A DNA stretch of 46,061 bases. Source: Terriglobia bacterium (GTDB lineage Bacteria > Acidobacteriota > Terriglobia > Bryobacterales > Bryobacteraceae). Location of the stretch: assembly GCA_020073365.1 (NCBI GenBank), contig JAIQFL010000043.1, forward strand, positions 1 through 46,061. The letters run 5' to 3'. The position numbers and the translations under genes are program-made. Under the pieces are notes generated by a model. That model ran no database searches, had not been told where the DNA came from, and worked only from the letters and a program-made list of their open reading frames with translations. Below, one piece after another: positions 7,583 to 16,020 of this stretch (position 1 is the first letter of the stretch; each line of letters starts with the position of its first letter).

Positions 7583-8278
7583 ATGAAATTAGTCATCGTG
7601 GCCGGTTTGGCCCTCACTACATCGTTGCTAGCAATCGACAGGGAGCCCGCCAAGCGGCTGGGCGAAGCTGCGGCGGTCTTCTCGGAAGTAATGGCAACAC
7701 CCGACAAGGGGATCCCGCAGGATCTGCTGGATAAGGCGCACTGCATCGTCATTGTGCCGAGTCTTAAGACAGCGGCTTTCATAGTTGGCGGTAAGTACGG
7801 TAAGGGATACTTGTCCTGCCGGAACCGGGGGAACGAAGGCTGGTCGGCACCCGGCACGGTCCGCATCGAGGGCGGCAGCATCGGCTTTCAGATCGGCGGC
7901 TCTATGACGGACCTGATCATGCTGGTGATGTCGGAACGTGGAGCGGACAAGCTGCTTTCGAGTAAGTTCACTCTGGGCGCTGAGGCATCTGTAGCCGCCG
8001 GCCCCGTGGGACGCACGGCCACAGCTCAAACGGACGCCCAGATGCACGCGGAGATTCTTTCGTGGTCGCGGTCTCAGGGCCTTTTTGCCGGGCTTGCCCT
8101 GGAAGGGGCCACTCTGCGGCAGGACCTGGATGACAACGCCACACTCTACGGCAAGAAACTGGAAAACCGGGACATCGTGACCAGTGGCCGGTCTGCGCCC
8201 CGATCGGGCGCGGCGCTGATCGCGCTCCTAGACAAATACTCCCGGCGAGAGAATTCTCGATCGGGAACAGAACAGTAA
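7583..8278 (+). CDS. Secreted SYLF (Ysc84/DUF500) domain lipid-binding-type protein
   Basis: 231 residues. The start at 7583 gives signal peptide MKLVIVAGLALTTSLLA. The SYLF domain follows: A..VF.E...TPDKGIPQDLL, AHCIVIVPSLKTAAFIVGG, YGKGYLSCRN (core of the fold), and the typical Gly-rich end FTLGAEASVAAGPVGRTATA. Eukaryotic and bacterial SYLF proteins bind phosphoinositides or membranes; bacterial members are periplasmic. The OmpA gene follows 10 nt downstream, so the two are co-transcribed and the pair suggests an outer-membrane or peptidoglycan maintenance function. Confidence 0.88.
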   Translation: MKLVIVAGLALTTSLLAIDREPAKRLGEAAAVFSEVMATPDKGIPQDLLDKAHCIVIVPSLKTAAFIVGGKYGKGYLSCRNRGNEGWSAPGTVRIEGGSIGFQIGGSMTDLIMLVMSERGADKLLSSKFTLGAEASVAAGPVGRTATAQTDAQMHAEILSWSRSQGLFAGLALEGATLRQDLDDNATLYGKKLENRDIVTSGRSAPRSGAALIALLDKYSRRENSRSGTEQ

Positions 8279-8288
8279 AAGGACAAAA

Positions 8289-9998
8289 ATGAAGACTATC
8301 TATACGTTCCTGACGGTATGCGGACTTGTGGCAGCGCAGTCGTCGCAAGCTCCAAGCCCGGTTCAGCAGTCAACCGAGAATGCGGCCAGGATGACCGCTG
8401 GCGCGATGCCTATTTATCGCGTCACGGTGGTAGCGCGGACCACGAAGGCGATTAATTACAATCACCGCAGCGGGTCCACGAACATCGATTTTCGCGGGAC
8501 GGCGCTCTTGCCTGAGGCCCGCGGCGAAGCCAGCGTGGAGAGCAAGCAAGGGGTGATCAAGATCGACGCGCGCATGGAAAAGCTACAACCTGCCACGAAG
8601 TTCGGTCCCGAGTACCTGACGTATGTGATGTGGGCAATCACTCCCGAGGGTCGTGCCACCAACGTTGGCGAGGTTCTGTTGAATGGAGACAAGACCAAGC
8701 TGGATGCCACCACCGAGTTGCAGTCGTTCGGCTTGATTGTAACGGCTGAACCGTATTTCGCGGTGACCCAGCCCAGCAACGTCGTGGTGATGGAAAACTT
8801 TATCAGGAAAGATACAACAGGAACGATCGAACAGGTCGACGCCAAGTTTGAGCTCTTACAGCGGGGCCAATATACCTTGAACGTGAACCCTGCCGAGATC
8901 AAACCGCTTCGGCTGGATGCCAAAGTGCCGTTGGAGCTCTATGAGGCGCGGAACGCCGTCCAGATTGCACGCTGGACCGGCGCTGACAAGTATGCCCCCG
9001 AAACGTTCCAAAAGGCCGTCGTGGGCCTGGAGAATGCCGAGGGCTACCTGAAGGGCAAGGCGGGTAGGAAGCCCATCGGTACGGTGGCCCGCGAGGCCGT
9101 CCAAATGGCCGAAGATGCCCGCATCATCACGGTAAAAAAGATTGAAGGGGAACAGTTGGCCAATGAGCGCCAGGCCGGTGAAGATCGCGAGGCGCGCGCT
9201 GAAAGTGGCCGTGTTGCGGCACAAGCCGACGCTGCACGTGTTACACGGGATGCGGAGGCGGCGCAGGTAGCCGCGCAGTCGGAAGCAGACCGCGTGAGGC
9301 GTGAAAATGCCGCGAAGATGGCGACGGCTCGAGAGGAAGCGGATCGTGCCAAGCGCGACAACGATGTACAGATGGCTTCTGCGCGTGACGAAGCCGAACG
9401 CCTGAAACGTCAGAACGAAGCGACGACGGCAGCCGCGCAGGGCGAAGCCGATCGTCTGAGACGCGAGAACGACGCACAGCGGGCGGCTTCCCAGGCCGAA
9501 ATCGACAGCGCGGCCAAGCAGAAGGCGCAGTTGGAGGCGGAGAAGGTGGAATTGCGAGCTCAACTATTGGCGCAATTCAACGCCGTTCTACAGACTCGCG
9601 ACACAGCACGTGGCTTGATCGTGAACATGTCGGACGTGCTTTTCGACACGGCCAAGTTTTCGTTGCGGCCGCTGGCGCGGGAGAAACTGGCCAAGGTAGC
9701 CGGCATCGTCTCTGGGCATCCGGGCTTGAGGCTGGATGTGGAAGGTCACACGGACAGCGTGGGCAGTGATGAGTACAATCAGCGCCTATCCGAGCAACGC
9801 GGAAACGCGGTTCGCGATTACCTCACACAGGAAGGAATGGCGGCGGGCTCAGTCACGGCGAAGGGCTTCGGAAAGGGCAATCCGGTGGCTTCCAATGACA
9901 CCGCCAGCGGACGGCAGCAGAATCGGCGCGTGGAAATCGTGATCTCCGGCGAGGTGATTGGCACCCGGATCGGCGGCACGCCAATCGCGGCCAGGTAA
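8289..9998 (+). CDS. OmpA-family outer-membrane/peptidoglycan protein with long coiled coil
   Basis: 569 residues. Signal peptide MKTIYTFLTVCGLVAAQ; an unassigned N-terminal domain (40-210); a long Ala/Glu/Arg coiled coil (about 285-430) built from repeated E(A/S)(A/D)R.(R/K)R.N units; then a C-terminal OmpA domain: VLFDTAKFSLRPLAREKLAK, EGHTDSVGSDEYNQRLSEQR, and NRRVEIVISG. The peptidoglycan-contacting Asp (HTD) and Arg (NRRVEI) of OmpA_C are present. RBS AAAGGAC lies upstream. The coiled coil could span the periplasm. It is cotranscribed with the SYLF gene. Confidence 0.9.
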   Translation: MKTIYTFLTVCGLVAAQSSQAPSPVQQSTENAARMTAGAMPIYRVTVVARTTKAINYNHRSGSTNIDFRGTALLPEARGEASVESKQGVIKIDARMEKLQPATKFGPEYLTYVMWAITPEGRATNVGEVLLNGDKTKLDATTELQSFGLIVTAEPYFAVTQPSNVVVMENFIRKDTTGTIEQVDAKFELLQRGQYTLNVNPAEIKPLRLDAKVPLELYEARNAVQIARWTGADKYAPETFQKAVVGLENAEGYLKGKAGRKPIGTVAREAVQMAEDARIITVKKIEGEQLANERQAGEDREARAESGRVAAQADAARVTRDAEAAQVAAQSEADRVRRENAAKMATAREEADRAKRDNDVQMASARDEAERLKRQNEATTAAAQGEADRLRRENDAQRAASQAEIDSAAKQKAQLEAEKVELRAQLLAQFNAVLQTRDTARGLIVNMSDVLFDTAKFSLRPLAREKLAKVAGIVSGHPGLRLDVEGHTDSVGSDEYNQRLSEQRGNAVRDYLTQEGMAAGSVTAKGFGKGNPVASNDTASGRQQNRRVEIVISGEVIGTRIGGTPIAAR

Positions 9999-10009
9999 CT
10001 GTGCGATTG

Positions 10010-10600
10010 GGGAGCTGATGTTCCCGGCGATGGGGTCGGCTCCCGCAATCCTGCCGCCAAGCTCCGCAATTTGCGACTCCAGCGCGGTCTGTTCCTTGCC
10101 GATCTCGTCCATCTGGGCGTCCAGGTCGGCTCCGGTCGACCGGACGCGCTGGTACAATCCGACCACCCGGCTGCGCTCCGTCGCTTTCTGCGCCAGTAGC
10201 CCCTCCAGCCGCGTGATCTGCTTCCTGATTTGGTCGGAGCCCACCGCGTCCGATTCCAGCCCTGAGTGAATCTGCTGGAGCACCGGCTCGGGACTGCGCG
10301 GGAAGGATTCCTCCTCCGACCAAACCTGCTCTTCCAGTTGGTCGCCGGCGGACTACCTTGGCCTGGCAACCTCCAGTCCTCGAGTTAGACCGAGGGAGAA
10401 TGCGCGCCGTTACAGCGATAGTAGTAGGACTCCCGCTTCCCGTTCGGCCTGTTGTGGCAACTCCGACGTAGGTCAGACCGCACCTTCCGCACTTGATCAG
10501 GTTTCGCAGCCGGTATTGATTCTTGGCGCTCCGCTTGCCGAACAGGAAATTTGCGTGGACCGTTTGCTGGGCCTTCCCCCAGGTTGCCGCACTACGATTC
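10010..10600 (-). pseudogene. C-terminal remnant of a large serine recombinase
   Basis: The minus strand carries, in order, WGKAQQTVHANFLFGKRSAK, then LIKCGRCGLTYVG (recombinase zinc beta-ribbon, first CxxC), a frame change, and a C-terminal coiled coil ESDAVGSDQIRKQITRLEGL .. AQKATERSRVVGLYQR .. MDEIGKEQTALESQIAELGG ending near GNISS. This is the zinc ribbon and coiled-coil region of phage-type serine integrases. The catalytic resolvase domain (Ser in an N-terminal fold) and the recombinase core are missing; the truncation lies about where the IS21 reading begins. It is dead as an enzyme. Confidence 0.75.
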
Positions 10601-11996
10601 TGGAACTGAGCGCCCGGGGAGTGAGGCAACACGAGATTGCACGATTGTTGGGAATCTCCCGTCTGACGGTGCGCAAAGTAGTGCGATCGAACTCCACCGA
10701 GGTGCCAGAGATACCGCGGGCCTAGAAAGCCGAACCCTACCGACCCCAGATTTTGGAGCTTTTGAACGCCTGCACGGGGAATCTCGTCCGGTTCCATGAG
10801 GAACTGACGGCTGGCGGAGCGGCCCTGTCGTATCCCGCGCTGACGGCTTTCTGCCGCAAGCAAGGCATCCGACAAACGCCTATCGTGGCGGCGGGCCAGT
10901 ATTGCTTCGAGCCGGGCGAGGAACTGCAGCATGAGATCCGGTTTGCATATCCGTTCCGGACGTCCCCGCACGAAGTCCAACTGGCCGGCAAGAAGCGCAA
11001 GGTGCAGACTGCGTCGGGGGTGTTGTGCTACTCGCGGATGCTGTTCTTTCAGTGCTACCCGACGTTTCAGCGTTTCGACTGCAAGGTGTTCCTCACCGAG
11101 GCACTCCGTTACTTTTCCGGCGCGACGACTCGCGTCAGGATCGATAACACGCATGTGGTGGTGCTGCGCGGCACCGGCCGGGCCATGATTCCGGTGCCCG
11201 AGATGGCCGCATTTGGAGAGCGTTTCGGATTCCGGTTCGTAGCGCATCCGATTGGGAATGCCAATCGTTCGGCCCGTGTAGAACGGCCATTCTGGTTCAT
11301 TGAAAACAACTTTCTGGCTGGGCGCACATTCTCCAGTTGGGAGGATTTGAATCGGCAGGCGCGCGAGTGGTGCGACAAGGTCAACTCCACATATAAGAAA
11401 CATATCCGTGCGGTGCCGCGCGAGTTATTTGCGGTGGAGCGGCTGCGCCTCAAGCCGCTGCCGTGCTGGATTCCCGAGGTCTACCGGCTGCACCCCCGCA
11501 TGGGATGTGGAAGGCTATGTCGCGCTCCACAGCAACCGCTACTCGGTTTCGGTGTATTGGATCGGACGCCGCGTGGAGGTGCGCGAGACCAAGGACAAGA
11601 TCGAGATTCAACTCGATGCCCGCAACCTGGTCACCCACACCCGCATTGCTGAGGCCGAGTACCAACGGGTGATGCTCGCCGAGCACCGCCCACCGTGGGG
11701 CCATGGCACGCAACGCCCCGATCCTCACCCCGAAGAGAAAGCCATCCTGGAGGCCTCCCCCGAGATGGCCGACTATGTCGCGGCGATGAAGCAGCGAGGC
11801 CGCAAGACGCCTACGCTGGCCCTGCGCCAACTGCTGCGCCTGGTCAAAGAGTACCCACGGGAACCGCTGCTGGCCGCCGTGCGGGAAGCTGCCCGCTTAT
11901 GGTCTCTACGACCCGGAGCGGCTGGAACGAATGATTCTGCGCCGTGTGGTACGCGATTACTTTCTACTCGACGATGGCAAGGAAAGCGATGACTGA
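10591..11996 (+). pseudogene. istA: istA, IS21 transposase, decayed
   Basis: An HTH segment (ELSARGVRQHEIARLLGISR) is followed by an in-frame TAG at 10723-10725, then the same frame resumes KAEPYRPQILELLNACTG and the DDE core: RIDNTHVVVLRG, ANRSARVERPFWFIENNF, EWCDKVNSTYKKHIRAVPRE. A frameshift near 11495 moves the reading to VEGYVALHSNRYSV .. IEIQLDARNLVTHTRIAEAE, and another near 11895 to AYGLYDPERLERMILRRVVR ending at TGA 11994-11996. Thus at least one nonsense and two frameshift lesions. Intact IS21 IstA proteins have the same domain order without breaks. Confidence 0.85.
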
Positions 11997-12363
11997 AGAA
12001 CTCGAACAATTGTTGAAGAATCTCAAGCTCCGGCGCATTCTGGAGATCTACGGCGAACAGTTACGCGCCGCCGAAAAGGAAGACGCCACGTACTCCGAGT
12101 TCGTAACTCGTCTGGTGCGCGCGCAGTGGCACGCACGGCAGGAGGGCGCTCTGGAATGGCGCATTTAGCGTGCCAACCTGCCTGAACGCTGGTCGCTGGA
12201 GACCTTCCCCTTCGCCCGCCAACCTGGCGTTAACCGCAAACATCCGGAACGGACCCGCAACCGGGGATTCGCGCTTTTTCGGAGTTGGAGTTCATCGCCA
12301 AGGCGGAAAACATCGTGTTGGTGGGAAAAACGGGCTTCATTCCCCCGGTCCGGGGATGGCCTC
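11989..12363 (+). pseudogene. istB: istB, IS21 helper ATPase, truncated and broken
   Basis: ATG 11989 overlaps the istA stop, as in IS21 elements. It reads MTEELEQLLKNLKLRRILEI .. RAAEKEDATYSEFVTRLVRA .. RQEGALEWRI, then TAG at 12166-12168, then RANLPERWSLETFPFARQPG in frame. After a frameshift, ELEFIAKAENIVLVGKTG reaches the Walker A motif, which then breaks off. The remaining two thirds of the AAA+ ATPase domain are absent. Confidence 0.8.
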
Positions 12364-12468
12364 ATCTCGTCGCATAGGCTGACTACTAGTGTTCTGACCC
12401 GCCTGCACCCCTGGTGTCAAGGGGTCTGATTGTCCGATTATCCACGTGGAGCGGCCTTTTAGGCTGCC

Positions 12469-12495
12469 ATGCCCGCATTCCTGCGGGCATTCTTT
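12469..12495 (+). terminator. Hairpin with T-rich tail
   Basis: ATGCCCGC attcct GCGGGCAT gives a perfect 8-bp stem with a 6-nt loop followed by TCTTT. It resembles a factor-independent terminator on the plus strand and lies between the IS21 remnant and the 3' end of the EamA pair, which is transcribed the other way. Confidence 0.45.
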
Positions 12496-12546
12496 GAGTG
12501 GTCTTCGGGGGCATCCGAGACCGAATTTGTGAAAATGTCTGCCGCG

Positions 12547-12900
12547 TTAAGAGCTTCCCAGCCCCACGAAGAACACCCCCAGCAGGATCAAACCCAGCCC
12601 CACGAATTTCTGCGGCGTGAAGGGCTCCTTGAAGAACAGGCGTGACCAGAGCAGTGTCCAGATGTACCCCAGGGAAACCATGGGGTACAGCACGGATAGC
12701 TGCCCGCCCCGGATAGCCAGGCCATAGAAGACCGAAGAGCCCAGGAACAGAGCCACACCCAGAACCAGATTCTTGTTGAGGAAGCTGAACAGCGATCTGG
12801 TCAACTGGGCGGATCCCCGCTTCAGAAAGACCGCTCCCAGCGAGCCCACGATGGAAGCGCCGAACACCAGCAGCATGGATCGGACCAGTGCTGGCGTCAT
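12547..12900 (-). CDS. Half-size EamA/DMT-type transporter subunit (4 TM)
   Basis: 117 residues, four hydrophobic helices: LLVFGASIVGSLGAVFLKRG, LVLGVALFLGSSVFYGLAI, LSVLYPMVSLGYIWTLLWS, and FVGLGLILLGVFFVGLGSS. One EamA repeat, the size of SMR or ArnE/ArnF proteins. Its ATG overlaps the stop of the upstream half-size transporter by ATGA, so the two are almost certainly a heterodimer. ArnE/ArnF-type pairs flip undecaprenyl-linked sugars; the substrate here is not shown. The mannose-1-phosphate guanylyltransferase nearby hints at cell-envelope glycan export. Confidence 0.82.
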   Translation of the reverse strand: MTPALVRSMLLVFGASIVGSLGAVFLKRGSAQLTRSLFSFLNKNLVLGVALFLGSSVFYGLAIRGGQLSVLYPMVSLGYIWTLLWSRLFFKEPFTPQKFVGLGLILLGVFFVGLGSS

Positions 12901-13295
12901 TTCCGGCCACCGCGGCCCAAAATGCCGACGCCCAAAACAATCGTGGCGATTCCGATGTTCTTATACAGGTTCGGCGTTTCCCGAAGCAGCACATAGGACA
13001 GCAGCGTCACCCACACGTAGGTCAGCGCGATGATCGGGTAGAGCATCGAGAGCTCGCCATCGCGAAGCGCGAGTACCAGCATCAGGGTGTTGATTCCGTA
13101 CAAAACGTAGCCGGCGATCAACGGGACGTTGGTGACGAGGGACCCGAGAGTAGGCTCAAAGCGGGTCATCCCGACCTTCATCAGGATCTGGGCGGCGGCG
13201 CCCAGAATAGTGCAGGAAAACACCAGCAGCAGGGAACGGCGCCTGGCAGCAACGGCTTTGGACGGTGGGAGCGAAGCAGCCACAGAGGTGCTCAA
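12897..13295 (-). CDS. Half-size EamA/DMT-type transporter subunit (4 TM), partner of the downstream gene
   Basis: 132 residues beginning from a TTG start at 13293-13295 with GAGG 8 nt upstream; a GTG at 13283 is the alternative. Helices: LLLVFSCTILGAAAQILMKV, LIAGYVLYGINTLMLVLAL, LSMLYPIIALTYVWVTLLSY, and IGIATIVLGVGILGRGG. LSMLYPIIALTYVW is the counterpart of LSVLYPMVSLGYIW in its partner, showing they are paralogues. It overlaps the next gene by 4 nt. Divergent from lepB with 63 nt between start codons. Confidence 0.8.
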   Translation of the reverse strand: MSTSVAASLPPSKAVAARRRSLLLVFSCTILGAAAQILMKVGMTRFEPTLGSLVTNVPLIAGYVLYGINTLMLVLALRDGELSMLYPIIALTYVWVTLLSYVLLRETPNLYKNIGIATIVLGVGILGRGGRK

Positions 13296-13358
13296 GGGAT
13301 GGGCCTCAACAATGTCAATCTCAACAGAATAGCAGGGTTTCCGTTAAAATAAGTATCT

Positions 13359-14156
13359 GTGGATCAAGACCAAAACAAAGTAGTCCTCGAAGACGCCGAG
13401 CGCCCCGAGGCGCCGGAACATCACCGGCCGGAGCCCCAACGGGGCTTTATCGCCGAATGGACCGTCACCATCATCCTGCTGTTGTTCGGAACGACGTCGC
13501 TGGTGCAGGCGTTCGTCATTCCCACGGGTTCCATGGAAGATACGCTCCTCATCGGCGATCACCTGCTGGTGGACAAGCTGGCCTTCTCTCCTCCCGGACC
13601 GGTCTCGCGGCACGTCCTGCCATACACCGATGTGAAGCGCGGTGACATCATCGTGTTCCGTTACCCCGTGGACATTCGGCAGACGTTTGTGAAGCGCGCC
13701 ATCGGCGTGCCGGGCGACCGCATACGCCTGGTGGACAAGCAACTGATCCTGAACGGTAACCGGGTGAAGGAGCCGTACGTTTATCACAAGACCGAGTACG
13801 TGGATAGCTATCGCGACAACTTCCCCGGCGAGCCCAATGTGCACGTTGCCGACTCGGCCCAGGACATGCTGGCGAACCACGTGCGGAACGGCGAAGTCGT
13901 GGTGCCTCCGGGCTCTATTTTCGCCATGGGCGACAACCGCGATTCCTCGCTCGACAGCCGCTATTGGGGATTCGTGCCGCGCGACAACATCATCGGTAAG
14001 CCGCTGATTATCTATTGGTCGTACGACGCGCCCACCGAAGCGCTCGCCGATCCTTCGATCAGCATCACCCACATTGTCGATCTGGTCATGCATTTCCCGA
14101 CCAAGACGCGCTGGGGACGAACCTTCAATCTGATTCACGGATACCCGCTGAAATAA
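13359..14156 (+). CDS. lepB: Signal peptidase I
   Basis: Membrane-bound serine protease that removes Sec signal peptides. 265 residues from a GTG start. One N-terminal transmembrane helix (about 33-52, VTIILLLFGTTSLVQAFVI) leads directly into box B PTGSMEDTLLIGDHLLVDK with catalytic Ser58. Box C is GDIIVFRYP; box D VKRAIGVPGDRI contains the general-base Lys112; box E MGDNRDSSLDSRYWGFVP is complete. The manC-type gene begins directly after its stop, so the two are co-transcribed. Confidence 0.96.
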   Translation: MDQDQNKVVLEDAERPEAPEHHRPEPQRGFIAEWTVTIILLLFGTTSLVQAFVIPTGSMEDTLLIGDHLLVDKLAFSPPGPVSRHVLPYTDVKRGDIIVFRYPVDIRQTFVKRAIGVPGDRIRLVDKQLILNGNRVKEPYVYHKTEYVDSYRDNFPGEPNVHVADSAQDMLANHVRNGEVVVPPGSIFAMGDNRDSSLDSRYWGFVPRDNIIGKPLIIYWSYDAPTEALADPSISITHIVDLVMHFPTKTRWGRTFNLIHGYPLK

Positions 14157-15236
14157 ATGAATCCCCATTATTACGGCCTGATTCTGGCCGGAGGCCGCGG
14201 AACGCGCTTCTGGCCGCGGAGCCGTAAACGCTCCGCCAAGCAGGTGCTCAACGTGGTGGGCGACCGCTCCATGATCCAGGCGACGGTGGAGCGGTTGGCT
14301 CCCGTGATCCCGCCCGAGCGGCTTTGGATTCTCACCAACGAACACCTGCGCGGCACCATCCTCAAGCAACTTCCCGAGATTCCGCGGAACCAGGTTCTGG
14401 CGGAACCCGAGCAGCGCAACACCGCACCCGCTATCGGGCTGGCCGCGCACATCCTGCGATCGGTGGATCGGGAGGCCGTGATGGGCGTCTTTCCGTCCGA
14501 CCACGCAGTGAGCAAGCCGGCGGCCTTTCGAGCGGTGATCCGGGCTGCGTTCAAAGCCGCCGCAGCCGGAAACCTGATGGTGGTGGGGATCCAGCCTCGC
14601 TGGCCCGAGACGGGCTATGGCTACATCGAATTCCCGCCCGGCACCCGGGCAGGGGCCACAGGCGGGCCGGTGGCGGTCCACCGCTTTCACGAAAAGCCGG
14701 AGTTGGCGAAGGCCACCGCGTACGTGGAGGCGGGCAACTTCTACTGGAACTCCGGAATGTTCTTCTGGCGCGCGGACGTTTTGCTCGACGAAATGCGCCG
14801 GCACCTGCCGAAGACCGCCTCCGTCCTGGCCGCGCTGCCCCCGTTCGGTGCGCGCGGTTTCCCAGCCAAGCTCAAGGAAGTGTTTCCCTTGTGCGACAAC
14901 ATCTCCATTGACTACGCGGTGCTGGAAAAAGCGGCCGGCGTCCGCGGCATTCCAGCCGGGGACTTCGGATGGAACGACGTGGGAAGTTGGAACGCAGTCT
15001 ACGAGCTGCTGCCGCGGGACGGATCGGGCAATGTGGTGGGCCCGGATGCGGTGTGCCTGGAGTCGCATAACAATTTCGTCGATGCCCGCGAAAAAGTGGT
15101 GGCGCTGCTGGGTGTGAATGACCTGATTGTGGTGGACACGCCGGATGCCCTGCTGGTGGCGAGCCGCGACAAGGCGCAGCAGGTGGGTGAGATTCTGAAG
15201 TTGTTGGAGAAGCGCAACCGGCACGACTTGCTGTAG
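14157..15236 (+). CDS. manC: Mannose-1-phosphate guanylyltransferase
   Basis: Makes GDP-mannose from GTP and mannose-1-phosphate. 359 residues, single nucleotidyltransferase domain without the C-terminal isomerase half of AlgA-type enzymes. Pyrophosphorylase signature LILAGGRGTRFWPRSRKRSA followed by KQVL near the N-terminus, then FPSDHAV, ETGYGYIEFP, FHEKPELAKATAYV, GNFYWNSGMFFWRADVL and DYAVLEKA, all usual for the family. It begins at the base after the lepB stop, implying coupling. GDP-mannose feeds polysaccharide or glycolipid assembly. Confidence 0.93.
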   Translation: MNPHYYGLILAGGRGTRFWPRSRKRSAKQVLNVVGDRSMIQATVERLAPVIPPERLWILTNEHLRGTILKQLPEIPRNQVLAEPEQRNTAPAIGLAAHILRSVDREAVMGVFPSDHAVSKPAAFRAVIRAAFKAAAAGNLMVVGIQPRWPETGYGYIEFPPGTRAGATGGPVAVHRFHEKPELAKATAYVEAGNFYWNSGMFFWRADVLLDEMRRHLPKTASVLAALPPFGARGFPAKLKEVFPLCDNISIDYAVLEKAAGVRGIPAGDFGWNDVGSWNAVYELLPRDGSGNVVGPDAVCLESHNNFVDAREKVVALLGVNDLIVVDTPDALLVASRDKAQQVGEILKLLEKRNRHDLL

Positions 15237-15413
15237 TGCGGCGGGCGCCCTCGCCCGGCCGCGGTACCGCAGGGTTCGCCGAATCGGTAAACACTGCGCC
15301 GTTTTCGGGGATTCATCCCCCTCCCCTTTGCTAACCAAGGCCAAGGTAGCGCGTCTACCCTGTTGGGTTCATTCCGGCAGTAGAACATCTACCGACAAGT
15401 GCCGCCAAAAGCA

Positions 15414-15521
15414 ATGCAGGAACGCGTTGGGTTGTTGCCAAGCACGCTGGATATGCTGATCCTCCGCACCTTGATGTTCGACCCCACGCACCGGCGCCAG
15501 GTCGCCGCTCAGGAGAGATGA
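15414..15521 (+). pseudogene. PadR-type regulator, N-terminal stub
   Basis: ATG 15414 reads MQERVGLLPSTLDMLILRTL and MFDPTHRRQVAAQER, then TGA. LPSTLDMLILRTL is the typical first helix of PadR regulators that precede ADOP permease genes in Acidobacteriota (usual length about 110 aa); only 35 residues remain. The TGA is followed after 1 nt by the ADOP start, the normal spacing for such pairs. Confidence 0.6.
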
Positions 15522-15522
15522 G

Positions 15523-15842
15523 ATGGCTTGGTGGCGGCAAAATGCGCGGCAAGAAGACATTGCGCGCTTTTTCAATTCGACGAGGACCGGGCCGGTGCTG
15601 ACCGCGTCGTGCTGATCAGCCGCCATCTCTGGCAGACGCAGTTTGGGGCAGATGCCTCGACCATAAGGCGGCAGTTGGTCCTCAATGACCGAACATGAAC
15701 GGTGGTGGGGATAGTGCCTGACGTTGAATTGCCGGATCTCGGCAAGCCGGAGGTCTGGTTGGTCATTGCTATACTCGCAGCGTACGTACCTGCCCGGAAG
15801 GCGAGCCTGGTCGATCCGATGATAGCTCTGCGCCACGAATAA
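15523..15842 (+). pseudogene. ADOP/MacB-type permease reduced to end fragments
   Basis: An ATG (MAWWRQNARQED) resembles the cytoplasmic start of ADOP permeases. After a frameshift come DRVVLISRHLWQTQFGADAS and RQLVLNDRT, TGA, then TVVGIVPDVELPDLGKPEVW (MacB periplasmic core), jumping directly to AAYVPARKASLVDPMIALRH and stop, the family's conserved C-terminus. An intact gene is about 800-900 codons, so more than 85% has been deleted, leaving the ends recognisable. Nothing else is seen from 15843 to 16020. Confidence 0.6.
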
Positions 15843-16020
15843 ATCTCCTGCGTAGTCGCCAAGTTGTTAGTGGACGATCCAATACTGGGCGCCAGATGGG
15901 CCGACTGGGGCGCGCATCTAACGCCAATGCTGGGTCCGCCGGCTTCAGGCTGCAACTGCGGGGTTTGCCAGCATCTGTGATCATGCGTGTGCGTCTGTGG
16001 CAGAAATTCTCTTTAGCCGT

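Larger units (their letters stand above)
10591..12363 (+). mobile_element. Degenerate IS21-family insertion sequence (istA-istB, both broken)
   Basis: Two overlapping transposition genes in istA-istB order, each with stops and frameshifts, the second truncated just after the Walker A region. The left edge abuts the serine recombinase remnant near 10590-10605 and the first codons of istA appear lost. No terminal inverted repeat could be fixed with confidence. The 51-bp tandem repeat at 26830-26931 may be the end of a related element. Confidence 0.8.

Noticed and set aside
9853..11403. 516-codon minus-strand frame as one protein
   Set aside because: Only a short part (recombinase zinc ribbon) is meaningful; the rest runs antisense to istA or in the wrong frame of the recombinase coil.
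11251..12009. Genes antisense to istA/istB and small plus-strand frames within them
   Set aside because: They are shadows of the broken IS21 genes.
6257..12168. Amber stop-codon recoding (TAG inside several frames)
   Set aside because: Decayed genes also carry TAA, TGA and frameshifts, and intact genes in the window terminate with TAG; normal code with pseudogenes is simpler.
13344..15344. Long minus-strand open frame antisense to lepB and manC (666 codons)
   Set aside because: Translation is His/Arg/Val-rich with no domain; it mirrors two clearly real genes in high-GC DNA.
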